This document shows, piece after piece, positions 14,575 to 29,495 of a stretch of DNA of 64,000 nucleotides (the stretch's first letter is position 1; the number at the start of each line of letters is the position of its first letter). The translations under genes were made by a program, and so were the position numbers. This DNA is from Progne subis subis (lineage: Eukaryota; Chordata; Aves; Passeriformes; Hirundinidae), in assembly GCA_022316685.1 (NCBI GenBank), contig JAKJHU010000005.1, positions 17,276,707 through 17,340,706 of the forward strand, in the 5' to 3' direction. Below the pieces are notes generated by a model. That model was given only the letters and a program-made list of their open reading frames with translations. It was not told the origin of the DNA and made no database searches.

Positions 14575-16014
14575 AAAGTATTGAGGGATACCAGGTATTT
14601 TCAGCTTTTGAAACATTTCCATTCTGTATCCTTCTGTTGGATAAACTGTTTGATTGATTTTTTTCCTCTCAGGTTGTTCTGAAAGAAGTTGTGTGATCAC
14701 TTTGCTTTAGAAAATCTAAAATCTATCAGAGAAAAAGAAAATTGATGTTTCCACATATCCATTAGATTAACTGGCCAAGTAAGTGGATTTATGCTCTGTT
14801 AGCAGAAAAACTGGAAGTTCTGTTTTAATTCATTTCATACAAACTTCTGCTCTACTAGGATGCCCAGTTTTTCACACAGAAATAGAATTACAGTTCCGTC
14901 TATACATGAGCAAAACATAAATTTGTTCTTTTGGGCAGCAAAATGTATGTTCAGTGCTTTTTCTATATTATACTAACCTCTTTGGATCAAGCTACTGAGT
15001 AGATTTCTATCACTTTGTTTTTATTCCAGGTACAGCCATCACAGTGGGAAAATTCCATCACATATCAGCACTCCTGGACTTTGCACACTAGATATTCTCA
15101 AAGAGACCTGCTCAGGCTATTAGTCCTAACCAGGAAGAGATCTTTCCCATGTCATCTCATTGTGACCTCATCTGGTCGCTATGCACTTCTCCCTACGTGA
15201 TCCTTTCATTGAGCTAATGTTTAAAGATCTCTGCCTTCAGCTAAGCATGAGAAGCCAGAGCTGCTATTTATTCTCTGATGTGGATTTTGATGGGATGGAG
15301 TCAAGTTGAGGATGTTAAGGAAAAGCTGGGAACATGCATGCATGCTAAGTTTACGCCTAGTATCTTTCTACTGATCAGTAAACAGAGAAGCTTTCTGAGG
15401 TGTCCTGAGTTACCCTTCTGTAGATTGTGCTGGTTTTGCCCATCTCAGTTTGTAGGCAGCAAAACTGGGTTGTGTGTGTGACTGAACAAATACATGGAAG
15501 TAAAATCGTTGGCATCTATTAGACACAAAGACATCATCTCAGACTGAGCTGTAAAGTATCAAAGGCTCCGAGAATGTTTCAAGAAAGTAACATTTTGTTC
15601 TGGTTTTTCACTCTCCTTGAGGCATTTCCTCTTGGTTACATATGTCAGTACTCTGCATTTACTTGTATCTCTGGTGTGCAACAGCCTGAACCCAGAGGAA
15701 GTGAAAATTACAACCTGATGGAGAAGAAAGCTATACTCTGAAGTTTCGCTCTACTAACATACCAGGAATTTCCACAATGGTAAATCTTGCCGGCAGAGTT
15801 TTTGAAGATCTGACTTACAGATACCTCTCTCTCCTTAATCGTTAAGCAATCTGACCACCCAAACCTCTGGCTTGAATTCTGTTTTAATGCTGATGTACTT
15901 TAGTGTTGAGACAGAAGATGCAGTTCTATATTCATCCCAGAAAACAGATCCCTGGAAAAATTGAGGCTATAGATACTTTCATGAACAAAATCTGAAAAAA
16001 AGCAGCCTGGGGGG

Positions 16015-16035
16015 AAAAAAAAAAAAAAAAAAAAA
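16015..16035. repeat. Poly(A) run, 21 bases
   Basis: Preceded by a run of six G. No retrocopied gene is recognisable upstream, so its origin is unknown. Confidence 0.95.
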
Positions 16036-17741
16036 GGAGACTAGAGCTGTAAGACTGAAAAGGATTCACACCCTGGAGCAGACATGAACACATGGCATTT
16101 TACTATGTTTAGGACAAAGGATGTGCTGAGCATGTGTTTCAGATACTTAATACACAGTAACTATTTTAAGGAAAAATATTTTAGCTATTTTCTATACTTA
16201 GAAGCTAGTCAGAGTGAACCGAAGATAAAGAAAAAAATGCTCAAGAGCTGTGGAGTCCTTTGGATCACACTTTTTCAGGCTAGCAAACATCAAAACAATG
16301 GGTCATGTTGTGTTTTAACTGTGCCCAGTGCCAAGGACCTCTTCCTTTTAAAGACTTTTTGAGTTTTGGGTTTTTTTCCTTTTAAAATAAAGTGACAGGG
16401 GGTATCCTCGGAATTAATTTCCCCTTTTCTAAACCCAGACAGTCTACTACATTACTTAAAAGACATTTTCAGAGTCTGTAATAGGTTTCACATGTGCTGA
16501 GATGCTAGGAAGATTATAAAGAAGGCTGCAGTGCAGGGAAGTCTTGAGGTGGGTTGATGTGTAGAGCAAACAAGAACGCAGTTGCAGTATTATTCTTCCC
16601 TGAATCAAAGCAGTGTTTCTTCTTCACATCTTGGCCTAACTTGTCTTCTCAAACAAGAGAGGAGGAATGGTATATAAATAATTTAAAACTTCTGCCTTTA
16701 CTACCACTGAAAGTATAGGGGGAAAGCCATTGAACATGTCTCTGTGTGACAGATGTGTTTTTCCCAAGCTCCCTCATATCTGCAAAGCAACAATATTCAG
16801 AAAATTCCTGAGACAACACCTCAGGAGGATTTTGCTTAAAGTTGCAAAGGCTAATTGTGCTAGCATATAGGTCTGAAAAATTCCTTCCCAAATGAAGCAG
16901 CATTTCATGTCAGTTTTATGTAATACTTATAGTATGTTCCCTACACATACAGTTGTCACTCTGGACACTGTCAAAATAAGCTTTTTAGGGAATTCTGGTA
17001 ATCACATTTAATAAAGGAAGTGGAAGATATATTTTGTTGCGACGAATTTCGTTTTGCTGGTTAAGCCCTGCCACATGCTCAGTTCAAGGGAACTGCAATT
17101 GTTCAAAGAGGAATTTTTTGGTTTTTTAACTTTGAAAACACCACTAAATTCACATGTATATTTCCTTCATCTTGACATAAATGCACACCCATGTATGAGA
17201 AGATATATTAGCAAGACACACTTATAGAAAAGCCAGCTAAACATATTGGACTACATCAACAATGATTCCAGTGAAAACAAAAATCAAGTTCACTTCTATT
17301 TTTTGCCTTTGTCCAGCTACTGCATGAGTTGGGCAGAATGATAGTTTGTAGCCCTTATTAAACCCATATCAAAGTGAATTGTTTATGCAATAAGAATGTT
17401 TCAGGAAAATCTTGACAGTTTTATCAAGAAACAAACAAACAAAAAAACTGTAAGTCATTTGCATCCATCCTCACGCTGAAAACACATACCTGTAACTTGT
17501 TGTGATGATAACATCTAAAACATAAAATTAAATATTAACTCAGAATAAATTGGGCCTGAAATGAAAGACGCTTGTAGCAAACAACTTAGATCTGTCTGGC
17601 TCCATAAGGTTTCAAGCTTTGTTAGGTGACTATATAAGCATGTTTTAAATTTTACATGCATTGCATCTATTGTCTGTGGTGTCTGCATCTATTTTCTGAC
17701 ATGAAAAATAAATGTTTCAAGTCTCTTGGTTACCTCTGAGA

Positions 17742-17798
17742 GGTTTTGGTGGGGTTTTTTTTTGTTTGTTGTTGTTGTTTGTTTGTTTGTTTGTTTTT
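17742..17798. repeat. G/T-only tract with (GTTT)n and (GTT)n
   Basis: 57 bases containing only G and T on the plus strand, made of T runs, GTT and GTTT units. Confidence 0.9.
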
Positions 17799-20700
17799 AT
17801 TTTTTAAAATTAGCCATGTATTTAGTTTATAGTAACAAGGAAAAATGTAGAGATAATTTAGTTAGCAAATTAGGAAAGAGAAAGCCTTGGACAAAACAGA
17901 TTTGCCTACTCAGTGTAAATTAAGAAACAAAGTTAATTTAATATATGGCATGATATAGTATGCAGCACTTCTAGAACTTCTAGCTTGATGCTGGTAAAAC
18001 ATTTCTACCAATTAGAAAAATCACACCTTCTAATTATAATTAATGTAAATAAAATGTGCATATATCACTTTGCGGAAACAAAACATCCTGGGAAAAATTC
18101 TGAAGAATTCTGAACAGAAATTGTTCTTAGTGTGATTCTGTTTATGAAGTCTTGGTTAACCAGCTTAACTACATGAAGAGCACATCTGAGGAGAAATTGC
18201 ATGGTTTCTTCCCTAAACATCATGATAAAACTGAAAAGTTTCACCTGATTTAAAAAAACCAAAAAAAAATCCAAAGTAGGACACAATTCTATTACAAGAC
18301 CTTGCTTTTCATCAGGCAGGACAGGGAACTTGTCACTAAAGTTATCCCATGAGAAAAACATTATGGTTGGACACAAGGAATGCAGCAGGTCATTTGAATT
18401 GCAAAGAATTAATGTTTTAATCTCTAAATTACACACATATTTATAGTGATAGGATTAGAGCTTCCTTCTAAGAATGGTGTTAGTTTTCCTATTATTAATA
18501 GAATTAATATTAATTAATTAAACACACACACAATGATAGTAGTCCCTAATTCAAATTCAGTTCAAATTAGGCCTCTTCAACCCTTTACTTATAAGTATAT
18601 TATTTTCCTTTTAAGTCAGCCTGTTCCCCAAGACAGAAATAATTTTATTTCTAGGAGATCAGAGTCAGACTTATCTGAAGAGGTGTCAGTAAAAGTTTTC
18701 CATGCATTAATGCTGGTTAATATCTAATTAAGACCAGATCTACCACACCATATAGCCCACTATTGTGGATATTTACTTTAGACTGGGTTGATGAAAGAAA
18801 TTGCTTAAGACTGGCTTATACTTAACATTTTTAACTATACCTCTTAGCTGTTTCATTAGGTAAGTTATTAACCAAATTCCATAATTAGTTTTCATCATTC
18901 TTTTCCCAATTTCACTCTGTCTATAAGAATAAATTACTTGAATGTTGTAAAAATACAAGAGTTTTGGTTAGTAAGTTTGTTTAAATACAAGACCAAAGCA
19001 TAATTGTTGCTGGTAAAGTAAATGTTGTGGCTTATTTGTAGAGTAAACAGAGAAACCGAGCTAAGTTTTATGTTCTTTTGAACCAAAAAGAAAAATGTAT
19101 ACTTCTTTCCATTTTATTCCAACAGGTGTGAATATTCTCATTCCCCCACAGTGGCAAGTGCAGGCATGGAGGAGCTGGTACTTGCAGCTGGAGTACCAAC
19201 ATGCCTAAAGATGTTGCTCCAGAACAACAGTTTCTTTTCTCAGATAGCCATGAGAAGACGGAGCAGATTCGATCCCAACACCCACTGCTGACTAACTCCC
19301 AGCATAATTTAAAAGTTCAAATTAAAGCTTTTTACTTTTAAAATTAAATGGCTGCAGGACCAATCATTATGAAAATGGGAGGAATCAGGCACGGTGTGTT
19401 GAAAATGCACATGCTGCAGAAAATGGCCTGCAGGTGGCTGAACTATTTTGGAAAGCCTGTTGTAATAACCACTAGAGCTGGGAGGACACTGCAAGCACTC
19501 AGGTCTGCTGGAACTGTTTTCTGAGTGTCATGGATCCAGAAAGGTAAGTAAATGGGAGAAGGAGCCAAGACAAAGGTAGAGCTAGAAATTATGCAGGAGG
19601 GCTGTATATATCTGCCACCCTCTCAGATGCCCTTCAGACAGCAGTCCACAGGAGGCAGCTGCCTTCAAAGCCTTGCAAACCATTTAGAAAGAGCTCCTAC
19701 TGGAACCCTGAATCTTCTCTTCTCTTTGTGTACTTTCAGTACACTCAGCTGAAAAAGTAAATGGCTCCAAATAATGGCCTGGAGTTGGCTAAAGTTCTTT
19801 AAAAAATGCAGGTAAAATAATACACAGTGCTGAGCAAATGTTTCAACGCAGAAGCACAAAATCAGGAAATGCTCTGTTTGTAGTCAGGCATTGCAAAATC
19901 CACTTAATATGGTTGTCGTGGTAAGGCAAATTTGCTGTTTGAGAAGACAGTAACAAAAGCTAAAATTTTACATACAAACTAATTAGCCAACATGGGAGTA
20001 ATAAATTCCAGAGTTTCAGAGACTTTCATAATGAGCTAAGGCTTAGACACAATTTTTTCTCTTGTATGATCAATAGAAGCACAAGCAGTGTTTCAAAAAT
20101 CATAGCAGTGTTTGTGTACTTTGAATTCTCATTGTCAAAATTTCAAAAGGAACTAATTCTGCAGTAATGAGCAACCAACCTGAAAAGTTTCTTGTAAATT
20201 AGGTTTGGTTTAATCTGGAGGAGTTCAAAGAAAATAGCTATCACTACTGGGGATGTAGTACAGTTAATGGTGGTTTAAAGATTTCAATTATAAAAACATT
20301 TGCTTAGTTCCAGGCCCAGATTTTGGGAAACATTGCAGCAGCAAATTCCTACAACCATAAGAGAAAGTCTCAAGGATGGAATCTGCCTCCCCAGGCCATG
20401 CTAAGTAAAAAGCTAACACATATCAATTAATTCTGAGCACAGGTTGCGCTTCTGCAGCTCTCAGGAGCCCTTGTGAAGAGCTGAAGATGATCCCATTGGG
20501 TCAAATGCTTTGTAAATGCATGAAAAGGATCATTCTTGACCTGTGACAACCAGGCTCCATGTATGGGGGAATATACAGATCATATGACAAAATATTTTCC
20601 CCAGAAGCGAGTGATTTCAGTACATCAAGAACCGAACCGCTGGTGAAACTACCAGAGTTCTGAATGAGAACTGCAGTGTCCCAATCTGTTCAAGAAAAGT

Positions 20701-23700
20701 TTTACAACAGTTAATGAAAGCAGCAAGACATGGAAGCCAAATGGAGATACGTGAGGGCCAGGACAGCAGTGCAAACACAGTCAAGGAGCTGATACATAAG
20801 CAGAGAAAAGCAGACAGCCTGAAGGGAGAAGCACACTCACTGATCAATTTTAGTTAGGTTTGACTCATGAGTAAAAAGGGTTCAAAGAAATAACTGAGTA
20901 GAAAAGGGCAGCTGAAAGTTACTCATTCAAGTGCAGATGAGGAAAGCAAAGGAAAGCAGCCCAGAGATCTCCATCTCTTTATATGCCAGAAAGTGAGAGA
21001 AGAGAGTTGTAGGAGGAGAAGTCAGAAAAAGGATTAGACAAGCGGAAGGGCAGGTACTCTGTTAACTTTCTCTTTGAGGAAAGCTTACAAGACCTTATCC
21101 AGCAAGAGAGACAGAAACAGAAAAGGAAGACGTATAAGAAGTGACACAAACAGTAGAAAACCAGCAGACTACTACTGAACAAATATGGCTGAGACTGAGA
21201 CTGAGGCTCTCCCTGACTGAGGGCAGCCAGGCAGGGCTCTGGCAGGGATGTGCCCACCTGACCTGCTCACTAGACAACCTTGGCTTTGCCAGTCTGGGCA
21301 GCACTGAGATGGACTTCTTGACTTCCTAAATTCTGTTCTCCTTCAAACTTCTCTGAAGTCTGCACTATCTCCAGTGAGGATTGAAGTGACTCTGGGTCTC
21401 ACACACTGTCTGACATAGCACCTTCATGTCAGTGGTCCTTCTGATGCCCATGAGGCCAAAGAGGAAGGAATAACTAACACCATGATTCGGAGTCAGGTGT
21501 CTCAGTGCATCAGCTTCTGGCATTCATGGTCTAAGTACCTTAAAATAGAGACTTAAAGCCCCAGGTATCTCCTACAATGGTAGCCTAAACTAGTCGCAGT
21601 GCAACAAATAAAATCCCACTCCTGAAGACATTCTGGCTTAGTCATCAGCCAAAGGTCTTATGCCACTAGTTATGAAAAATACAGCAGACTGACCATTATC
21701 AAATAATTTAAATTTATCTTTGATGCTATATTTGGAGATTAAAATGTGCCCTTTTATCAGAATCAGGATCAGAATATACATTGTTTTAAAAGAGTAGGAA
21801 AACGGTATTAAAGTGTGCTCTGGAAGCTGGTTACATAGTTTGGAAGCAGAATAGACTAACTCATGGGGCTGTGTATGGCATTATTACTCTCTGGATTATT
21901 GCCATGGCAAAAAGAACATTTATCCCTGGAAAGAGTGAGAGAAATTCCAGCACCCTTCCTTTAGCGAGAGTGTAGAGGCCTCCATTACTCCTGGAGTAAT
22001 CGCTCCTTAGTCAAAACCTGCAAATAAAAACAACAGTTACAATGGGGTGAGTTGAGATGAATTTTCACTTTACCCATTGCAGCTGTGAGGTAGAACTGTA
22101 TGGGGAATGTGAACCTAGACCTAGATTACCAATTTGTTTTACACTACAGGTAAACCCTTGGATAAAGAAGTGTCAAGGAAATTTTGTCCAGAAAACAGTT
22201 TAAATGCAAAGCCAACCCAATTCTCATCAGGTATTTTTCTTAAACTGTTTTTAAAGGATACTATTCTTTAAGTTTTTAAGTGTCTTCTGTGAAGTACTAA
22301 GCGCTGTTAGCTTTCACAGTCATCAATTATTTCTTCCAGTAGAGAAATTCAGGACACTTTCCTCTCTAAGGACCATTAAGGTCAATGAGCAGCAGGAGAC
22401 ATGTGAAGAGAGATAAATACACGCAGAACTACCACTGCTGATCCTGGGAACCAGCTACAGGGAGTGGAAATCTAACTACTAAAGTAGCCATTGTTAAGAA
22501 ACTTGCTGTAGTACCCATTTCTTATAATACTAATGCTTCAACTTTGTGAAAATATATGGATTTCACTTGACACTGCTAACCCTATGAATGCAGTGTAAAA
22601 TATTTAACCATCTATTAGAGCCTCCAAAGCTTCCACAGTCAGCTGAGGACTTCAGTGCTTTCTATTCATAGTGTATGAATAATGCATATAACCTTAACAT
22701 CTACAAAATCTTATTGCCCTTCCTATAATGGGCTTTATTATTATCAGCACCAAAGTTTCCATGGATTTTATGTGTGATGAAAGTAACAATGCAGTGTGAA
22801 GCACATACCACCCTGCTGAAATCGATAATCACTCAAATTTGTGCAAGTGAAGCCTGTACATATAGAAGGAAAAGAATTTTCCTGCCAGCTTGAGAGAATG
22901 TCTGTCTTAGGAGCTCTGTAATTGCAAAAAAATGGCCATTTTTCTTCATCTTCTCCCTTCTAAACGTGCCTTCACTCATAAATTCATTTGTTAGTCTGTA
23001 TAATGATTATTGAAAATCTAGTGCTGGGAATGTATTGTTGGGTTTTAAGCAGCAGAAGTTACCATTATGTGTCTCCAGAAAAAGGCATAAGTGATCAAAA
23101 CCTTGGCCTGAAGCCAGATTGTATGTATATAGAAATGGATCAATAAGATCCCCAGTGTATTTTTATTTTCTGTCTTAAACTAGAAGTCAAATAAATCACA
23201 TGTGAACAAATTAAGAGGACAGAGGCAGGAATAATGGAATTGCTTTCTGCTGTGGTACTGATTCACAGAGGAATACCACCACATATGCCTGATACCACAT
23301 GCAGCCATTTCTTCTGCAAAACAGGTCTTTAACTCCTCACACATATGCTTATTATTCTACACCTGGGTAGGAATTATAGGCATAATAATATTTTTTTACT
23401 TGACTGTGGCTTCATGAAGATTTGTTGAAGTTCAATGCTGGCATGGATAAAAGCTACCCTAGGAAAATAAAATAGTGTTTACATTTCTACCAGTTGAATG
23501 CACACCTTTAGATATGCTCAGCTAATTACTTCTAGTTTTAATCATCTCTGTCAGTGAATAAAAAATATTCTGTAAGACAGCATCAGGACACAAAAGAATG
23601 GAAAGTACTGCGAGAAAATAATTTTCTTCAAGAAAACACAAACAAATTATTTCTGCACCCAAGAGGTCTGTTGATAAAATATAATCCTTGGTTTGAGCAC

Positions 23701-24342
23701 TGACATCTGCCTCAGTACAGCTTATTTTTATTAATGTCACTGAGGTTTCTCATGGGTGAACCACAAAACCTATTTAAAGCCCCTTGAAAGTAGCTGAGGA
23801 GTGCTCTTTGGATGGTATTCTTGGAAGAGAGAAGATTCATTCAACTTTTGATTTATAATTCATACTTATATGGAAAAGGTTTATCAGCCTTTAAGAACAC
23901 ATTCTCATATTGACATATGGTTGTATTTCTTTTGAGCAGTTTCCCTCCTATTTTTCAAAATAATACACAGAATCCAACAAATTGCTTTTTGTTATATATT
24001 TGTCATTGATATGAGTTCCAGGATGGCATTAAAAACACAGAACAGTGCACAAAGACTTGATTTATCTTTAATGTGCTATGTATCCATTAGTTATATAATT
24101 TGAATTACTCTGAATATAGTATTATTCCATTACTCAGCAAGGGAGCTATCAGGAACATATGAGCAGATTGCTGAATTTTTCTTTGGCATTTCTAGTATTT
24201 AGCATAATTATTCAAAAAAATAGTACAGAAGACAAGCAAATAGATTCATGTCACTCAAGGCAAGGAGAAAACAGAGAAGATGCTTCCCTAATAATAAAAT
24301 AAAGAGCAGGTAAATGAACATAAGCCTTTGAAGCATTGACAC

Positions 24343-24382
<40 letters not shown>

Positions 24383-24383
24383 T
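24343..24383. repeat. (TA)n microsatellite
   Basis: About 20 TA units with a single C interruption at 24357; likely polymorphic in length. Confidence 0.95.
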
Positions 24384-25494
24384 GCATCAACTTCCCAGAA
24401 ACTGATCTCTATGTGAGATCAATGGCAGGGAGTCACGATAGGAGTTTTATTGATACAAGGTTTGAAGAACTCCAGTTTTGATCTGGTTTAATTTCTGTTG
24501 ATTAAACTATAACATTGTTCATGTTTCAACAGTTTGCATGCAAATTATGACCAAAATTTTGATATTTCTTGCTTTGACAACGTGTGTCATGTCACCATTA
24601 GACACTCAGACAAGCCAGTGTTTGCTGTACAGGCACTGTTGAGAAGAGCACAATTTGTAGCAAACTACAACTACTAGCTAGAAAATCTGTGACTTATCCT
24701 AGTGGAAGCTGAAAGAAGAAAAGCAGGCTCTTGGTGTAGAAGTCCTCTGACTCTACACCTTCAATAAACCACTGCAGCACATGCATGCTTCAGTGTGGGA
24801 TCCTATCTATTTATTACATAGCTAAGAAAATTTGAGCACATGAAGAATAATTTGCAAGCCTTAAATTACGCTTGGAGACCTTAAATTAGCAAAATCAGAC
24901 TTGAATATAGCTCCAGATACGGAACACATGGCTAGCTTATCATTGTAGTTCGCATCAGAGCAACTCCACTGAAATAAATCAAAAAGACCAGTGCATATAA
25001 AAAGGCAGTCTGAAGTGATCTACCACCTCCTTCTGCCATGCCCACCTGCAAAATTAGATCAATGTTTGTATTAGGGGAAAACATCTAGGTGGATGTAGTC
25101 TATTATGCTTCATAATAACATGTAGACATTCACCAAAACATTCAGGATAGATACTTTATTCTATTGAAAAAAATCTAATCTTCATTCTTACCATGAAAAT
25201 ATTTTGGTAGTTGAAAGCCTTGGCAAAAGCAAGTGTACCTGATAAAACACTAAATTTAAGAACTGAGAAAGTTTTTTAGTTAAGAAGAAAATAGTCTTAT
25301 TTTGCTCCAGAGAATTCAGCATTTTTGGGTAGAAATAAATTTAAAAATTGATCAGAAGAAAGAGGCAAATCAGGGACCTGCAGCCCTTCCTAAGATTAGT
25401 GTTTACTTATTCATCAGTGAGCTTTCCAGTTTAATGAAGAATGATATCAGCCACTACATCTCATTCACGTGAACTACAGAAAAATAGAGGTGTA

Positions 25495-25519
25495 ATGGAT
25501 TGGAATGGAGTGGAATGGA
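25495..25519. repeat. Degenerate (GGAAT)n-like pentamers
   Basis: Five near-pentameric ATGGA/TTGGA/GTGGA units in a row. Short and imperfect; likely a small simple repeat rather than satellite DNA. Confidence 0.6.
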
Positions 25520-27959
25520 CAATGTAATCTGTCCTCCTGCTCTGTAGTACAAAAAGGTACACCAACATCACTCATGACAAAAATTAAGCATCCTTTCCTT
25601 AAAATCACCTCTGCTGAAAACCTTTGAGCAGTGTCCCTTGAATACAGTGGCAGGGAGGAAAGTAGGAATTCATGAAAAAGCATCAAGACCACAAAGATGT
25701 GAGCAGCAGAATTTTTCACCTGCAAGTGAGAACGCATTGTGACCCTTGGCTGTAACTTCTCATGAGAAGAAAGGAGCTGATTACGAACATTATGGTAATT
25801 CTCCCTGGGAAGGAATGAATATTTTCAATGCAAATCATCGCATGAGAGCAAATGATCCAGAAAGAACTCAATTTTCCAAAAACTTGGAGGAGCACTGGTT
25901 TTGAATATCTATTTTCTATACAGATTTCTAGTTATTCTTTTCCTCTTAATTGTAATATATATCATACTTGCTTCAGTTTAACCTGATGCTTTTTATTCCA
26001 TTCATGCTTTTAGCCTTTTCTGATGAGGATTCTCACTCCTGCATTCATTTTGATTGGACTTCATGTTTCGTAACCATAGGCATGCAACATACACTTGCTC
26101 CTGTTTTCTTGTACAGCTATTAATTTCTGTGAGCATGTATTTTCTTGGATGGGTTGTATGAGCACATAATGAAATTATTTCAATATATCTAAGACATCTA
26201 CCACTTTTCTCCCACTTGAAAAGCATGTTTTTTTGTCCTAGCTGTCCAATGTGATTTGTTCTTGAAAAGTCTTTCTTCTCTTTATTTCCTGATTTTCACA
26301 CATGCCCTGATTATTTATTCCAGAATGCTCAAGATGTTTAGTTGACCAGAGCCAAAGTCCTGGCTCTCCTTTTTTGACTTCTTCAGAGGTTAGTATGTCT
26401 AGATTTTCCCTCCTTTCACAAACCTATCCAAGAGCCACAGTTCTTCATATCACCAACTCTCTGACCTGAAATTGCCTTTACCTGCTCAGGCTCTTGTAAC
26501 TCATCCTGGAACTGCTAAACAATTGAAAATATCTTACAGAAATTAACCCAAGGACCTGAAAGTTTTCTCCAAAATCTAGCCTGGCTTTGTACCCTTTTAA
26601 ACACCACACTATTTATATAAGTTGACTGTCTATGCTTAGTCTTTCTAAAAGATATCAACCACTTCAGACTTCTTTCCTTCACCCATTAATACTATTCATC
26701 CATTGTTGAATAGCTAGAAATAGTATTTGGTTTTTCTGTTAACACTTCAGATACTTTAAAATGAATTATTTTTAGCTTTTCTTAGCCTTCTCATTGCATA
26801 CCCCTTTGTATCCTTCCATTTTTCCTTTGCATACTACAACCACTTATTTTTACAATTCAGCCTTCAAATCTGATGTTGCTTCTGATTCATCTAGACTTTC
26901 TCTTTTTCTGTGTGAGGCCATTGCAGAGCTGTTGGTACAGTTAGATTAGTTTTCTATTATTTTTCCATAGCTACTCTCTCTCACTGGGACAGTTAGCGCT
27001 TGCAGTTCTGGTGTTACTACTTTCTGGAACAATTACCAAGATTTTGGTCTATCCAGCAGCTTCCCTCATGAAGAATACAAGCTGAAAGTCATCATAGTTA
27101 TTTTGATACTTTAAAATTTCTCCATCCTCTTCTCACTTGACACATATAAGACCACATCCAGAAGTGAAGGATAACCAAGGCTATCTTACTTCTGATTCTG
27201 GATGGGGAAATGTTTCCTGGTTGTATTCATGAATGGGGAGAAATATTTTAATTCTTTTCAGTATTCTAAAAACAGATAAGCATGGAAGCATTTTCAGCAT
27301 TAAAAGAAAAAATTAATCACTTTGTGAATATTTGCCTAAAACTACCGAAGCTTCAGTGCTGAAAAGTTGGTAGTATTTCAACCAAATTAAATAATACTTT
27401 ATGTAAGTATGAGATAAGAGCTCATTTTGGTAAATGCATCATCTCTCACAAATCACTGTTAAATTTTAAACTTTTCATGTATCTGAAATGTACATGAAAA
27501 AATGATCCTCAAGGATACATGGAAGGAAAATTGAATTTTATGCTACCTCAATGACAATGGCAGAAGTTCTTACAGATCTAGCACTTTTGGAGGCTTAAGT
27601 ATTTTAGAAAGACATGTTAACATACAAGATTTGATATCTACTTTTGTTCATTGAGAGACAGAGATTGAATGACACCACAAGTGTTAGATGTGGTGACTCA
27701 AGCACAGAGTATTTTATTCATAGAATACTTAGATTCTCTGATAACAGTGCTAAAAAGATTTTTCTTTTTTTTTTCCCACTGTAAAACCTTGGACTAGTAG
27801 TCTATTCACAAAGCTCCATTTTTGTAATGGATTGTAAAAATTCTCTTAGCACCAGATGAGGTACTCCACTTAAGTATGAAAACTATTGACAGTTTGTATT
27901 GCTCAGAGTACTGCAGATATAAGCAATGTATGCTTTTACAAGACTACAAACAAACAATC

Positions 27960-27974
27960 AAAAAAAAAAAAAAA
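27960..27974. repeat. Poly(A) run, 15 bases
   Basis: Uninterrupted A run in unique intergenic sequence. Confidence 0.95.
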
Positions 27975-29383
27975 GTTTCTAAATATTCCCAACAGTCTTC
28001 AGAACATCTCTTTATGTTCCAGTGTGACATGCATGACTCTGGGATGTGTCCTATACAGTTTTCTGTTCCCTCTTAATAGGAAAGAAACAAAATAAAAAAA
28101 TATCCTTCTTAGGCTTCCACCAAAGGGTAGGAGGAAAAAGCTGAGAAATAGAGAGTTATTTTTCTTCAGAGATGCTCAACTATATTACACCAGGTCATAA
28201 TTAAATCAGTCAAGAGCGATATCTCTGGAACACCCATTTTATGTCAGACTGGTATTAATCATCTCCAAGGTGATCCCAGTTTCTATGGGAACTATGATAT
28301 TTGTTTGTGATCCTAGCACTGGCTGGTCGCCCATGTTTGGCAGCCTCCTTACAGTAATCCAGCAGATTAGAATGTTAAGTCTCCATCATGAATTTTTCAT
28401 TACTGCTGTCAGCATGACACTGTCCTTTATAGAAATAATTACTAATTAATAAATCCTGCTCTGTGTTCAGATGGGAAAGGTCGCCTATGCTAAACCTGCC
28501 CTTTTGTAACCAAGCTGTTTAAACCCTTTTCTATTTTGTCAAGCAAAGAAAGCTCATTTTTTCACTTGCTAAGCTCTTTCAAAAATGTGTAAACTCCTCA
28601 CCATTTTTTTTTCCCATGACTTTTAGAAATACTTTCCTGCTTCAGTTGTTATCTTTCCTATGTGGAGATGCCATGCTTTGCTTCCCTTTTTATTTTGATA
28701 GGAGGGAAGCAGACAGACCTTATAAAGTCAGTTCCATTTGATTCATGCAGAAAGTCTGGTTGCCCTTCACTATGAAGCATTATAAGCTCTCAGACAACTT
28801 TATTGTCATGGCAAAGTACAGATGTATCACAGTACCTGCTGTCCTCATACTTTTTTCCTACAAAGACATGCTTATCACAAAGAAGTTGCCCTTTCTCTTT
28901 TTATTGTAATTTTTTTTTCTTTTTTTTTCTTTAAGGGTCCTCTTTTGTTACTCATACCTAAAGCTTGCTCAAGCCTTTCTTTTGATGTGAGCCAAGAACA
29001 GAAGCTCAGGGGGGCTCACTATGAACTTTTTGTAGGAATGGGCCCAATCAACAGGCGAAGCGTCAAGCCTCAAGGAGAGGTATCAGCCCAGGATCCATTT
29101 TCATCGTTCATCAGTCCTCCAAGTACGGAAAACTCCAGAGTTCACTGGCTCTGGGAGGCCCTGCTCAGAGGGAGGTTGCAGGTCAAAGCTTGCTGTGGGC
29201 CAGGAGAGCTCAAAGGGACTTTTGGACTGCTATTTATAAGGCCTCAAGGAAGTGGATTTTAGTCATAACACAGTTTCACACTGGCCACACTTCAGGTTGG
29301 AAAGTTTCTTTGAGAGTTAGAGAACAAAAATATTATCCTGATTTTGCCGTTATTCAGGCAAAGAAAAAGTTTCCAAGGCAGTT

Positions 29384-29427
29384 AAAAACAACAACAACAA
29401 CAAAGAAAAATAAATAAATAAATAAAT
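29384..29427. repeat. Compound microsatellite (AAC)n and (AAAT)n
   Basis: About five ACA/AAC units to 29403 followed by about four TAAA units from 29410. Confidence 0.9.
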
Positions 29428-29441
29428 CTAACCTGAAGCTT

Positions 29442-29495
29442 GTTAGACAAGCTCCTGGTTACACAAGCTCCTTGATCCTGGTTAGACAAGCTCCT
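29442..29495. repeat. Three spaced copies of a 15-mer
   Basis: GTTAGACAAGCTCCT at 29442-29456 and 29481-29495, and GTTACACAAGCTCCT (one change) at 29458-29472. It lies directly downstream of the compound microsatellite. Likely a small local duplication. Confidence 0.9.

Noticed and set aside
16015..16035. Poly(A) run as the tail of a processed pseudogene
   Set aside because: No recognisable mRNA-derived sequence upstream and no flanking duplication found.
19380..19815. Two loosely similar segments around ATGGCCTG (19424 and 19773)
   Set aside because: Similarity covers only about 30 bases with many mismatches; not enough to call a repeat.
28822..29262. 146-codon plus-strand frame with a hydrophobic stretch
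   Set aside because: The hydrophobic part is encoded by T runs, the rest matches no family I know, and SMLR1 (a small neighbour in mammals) does not resemble it.
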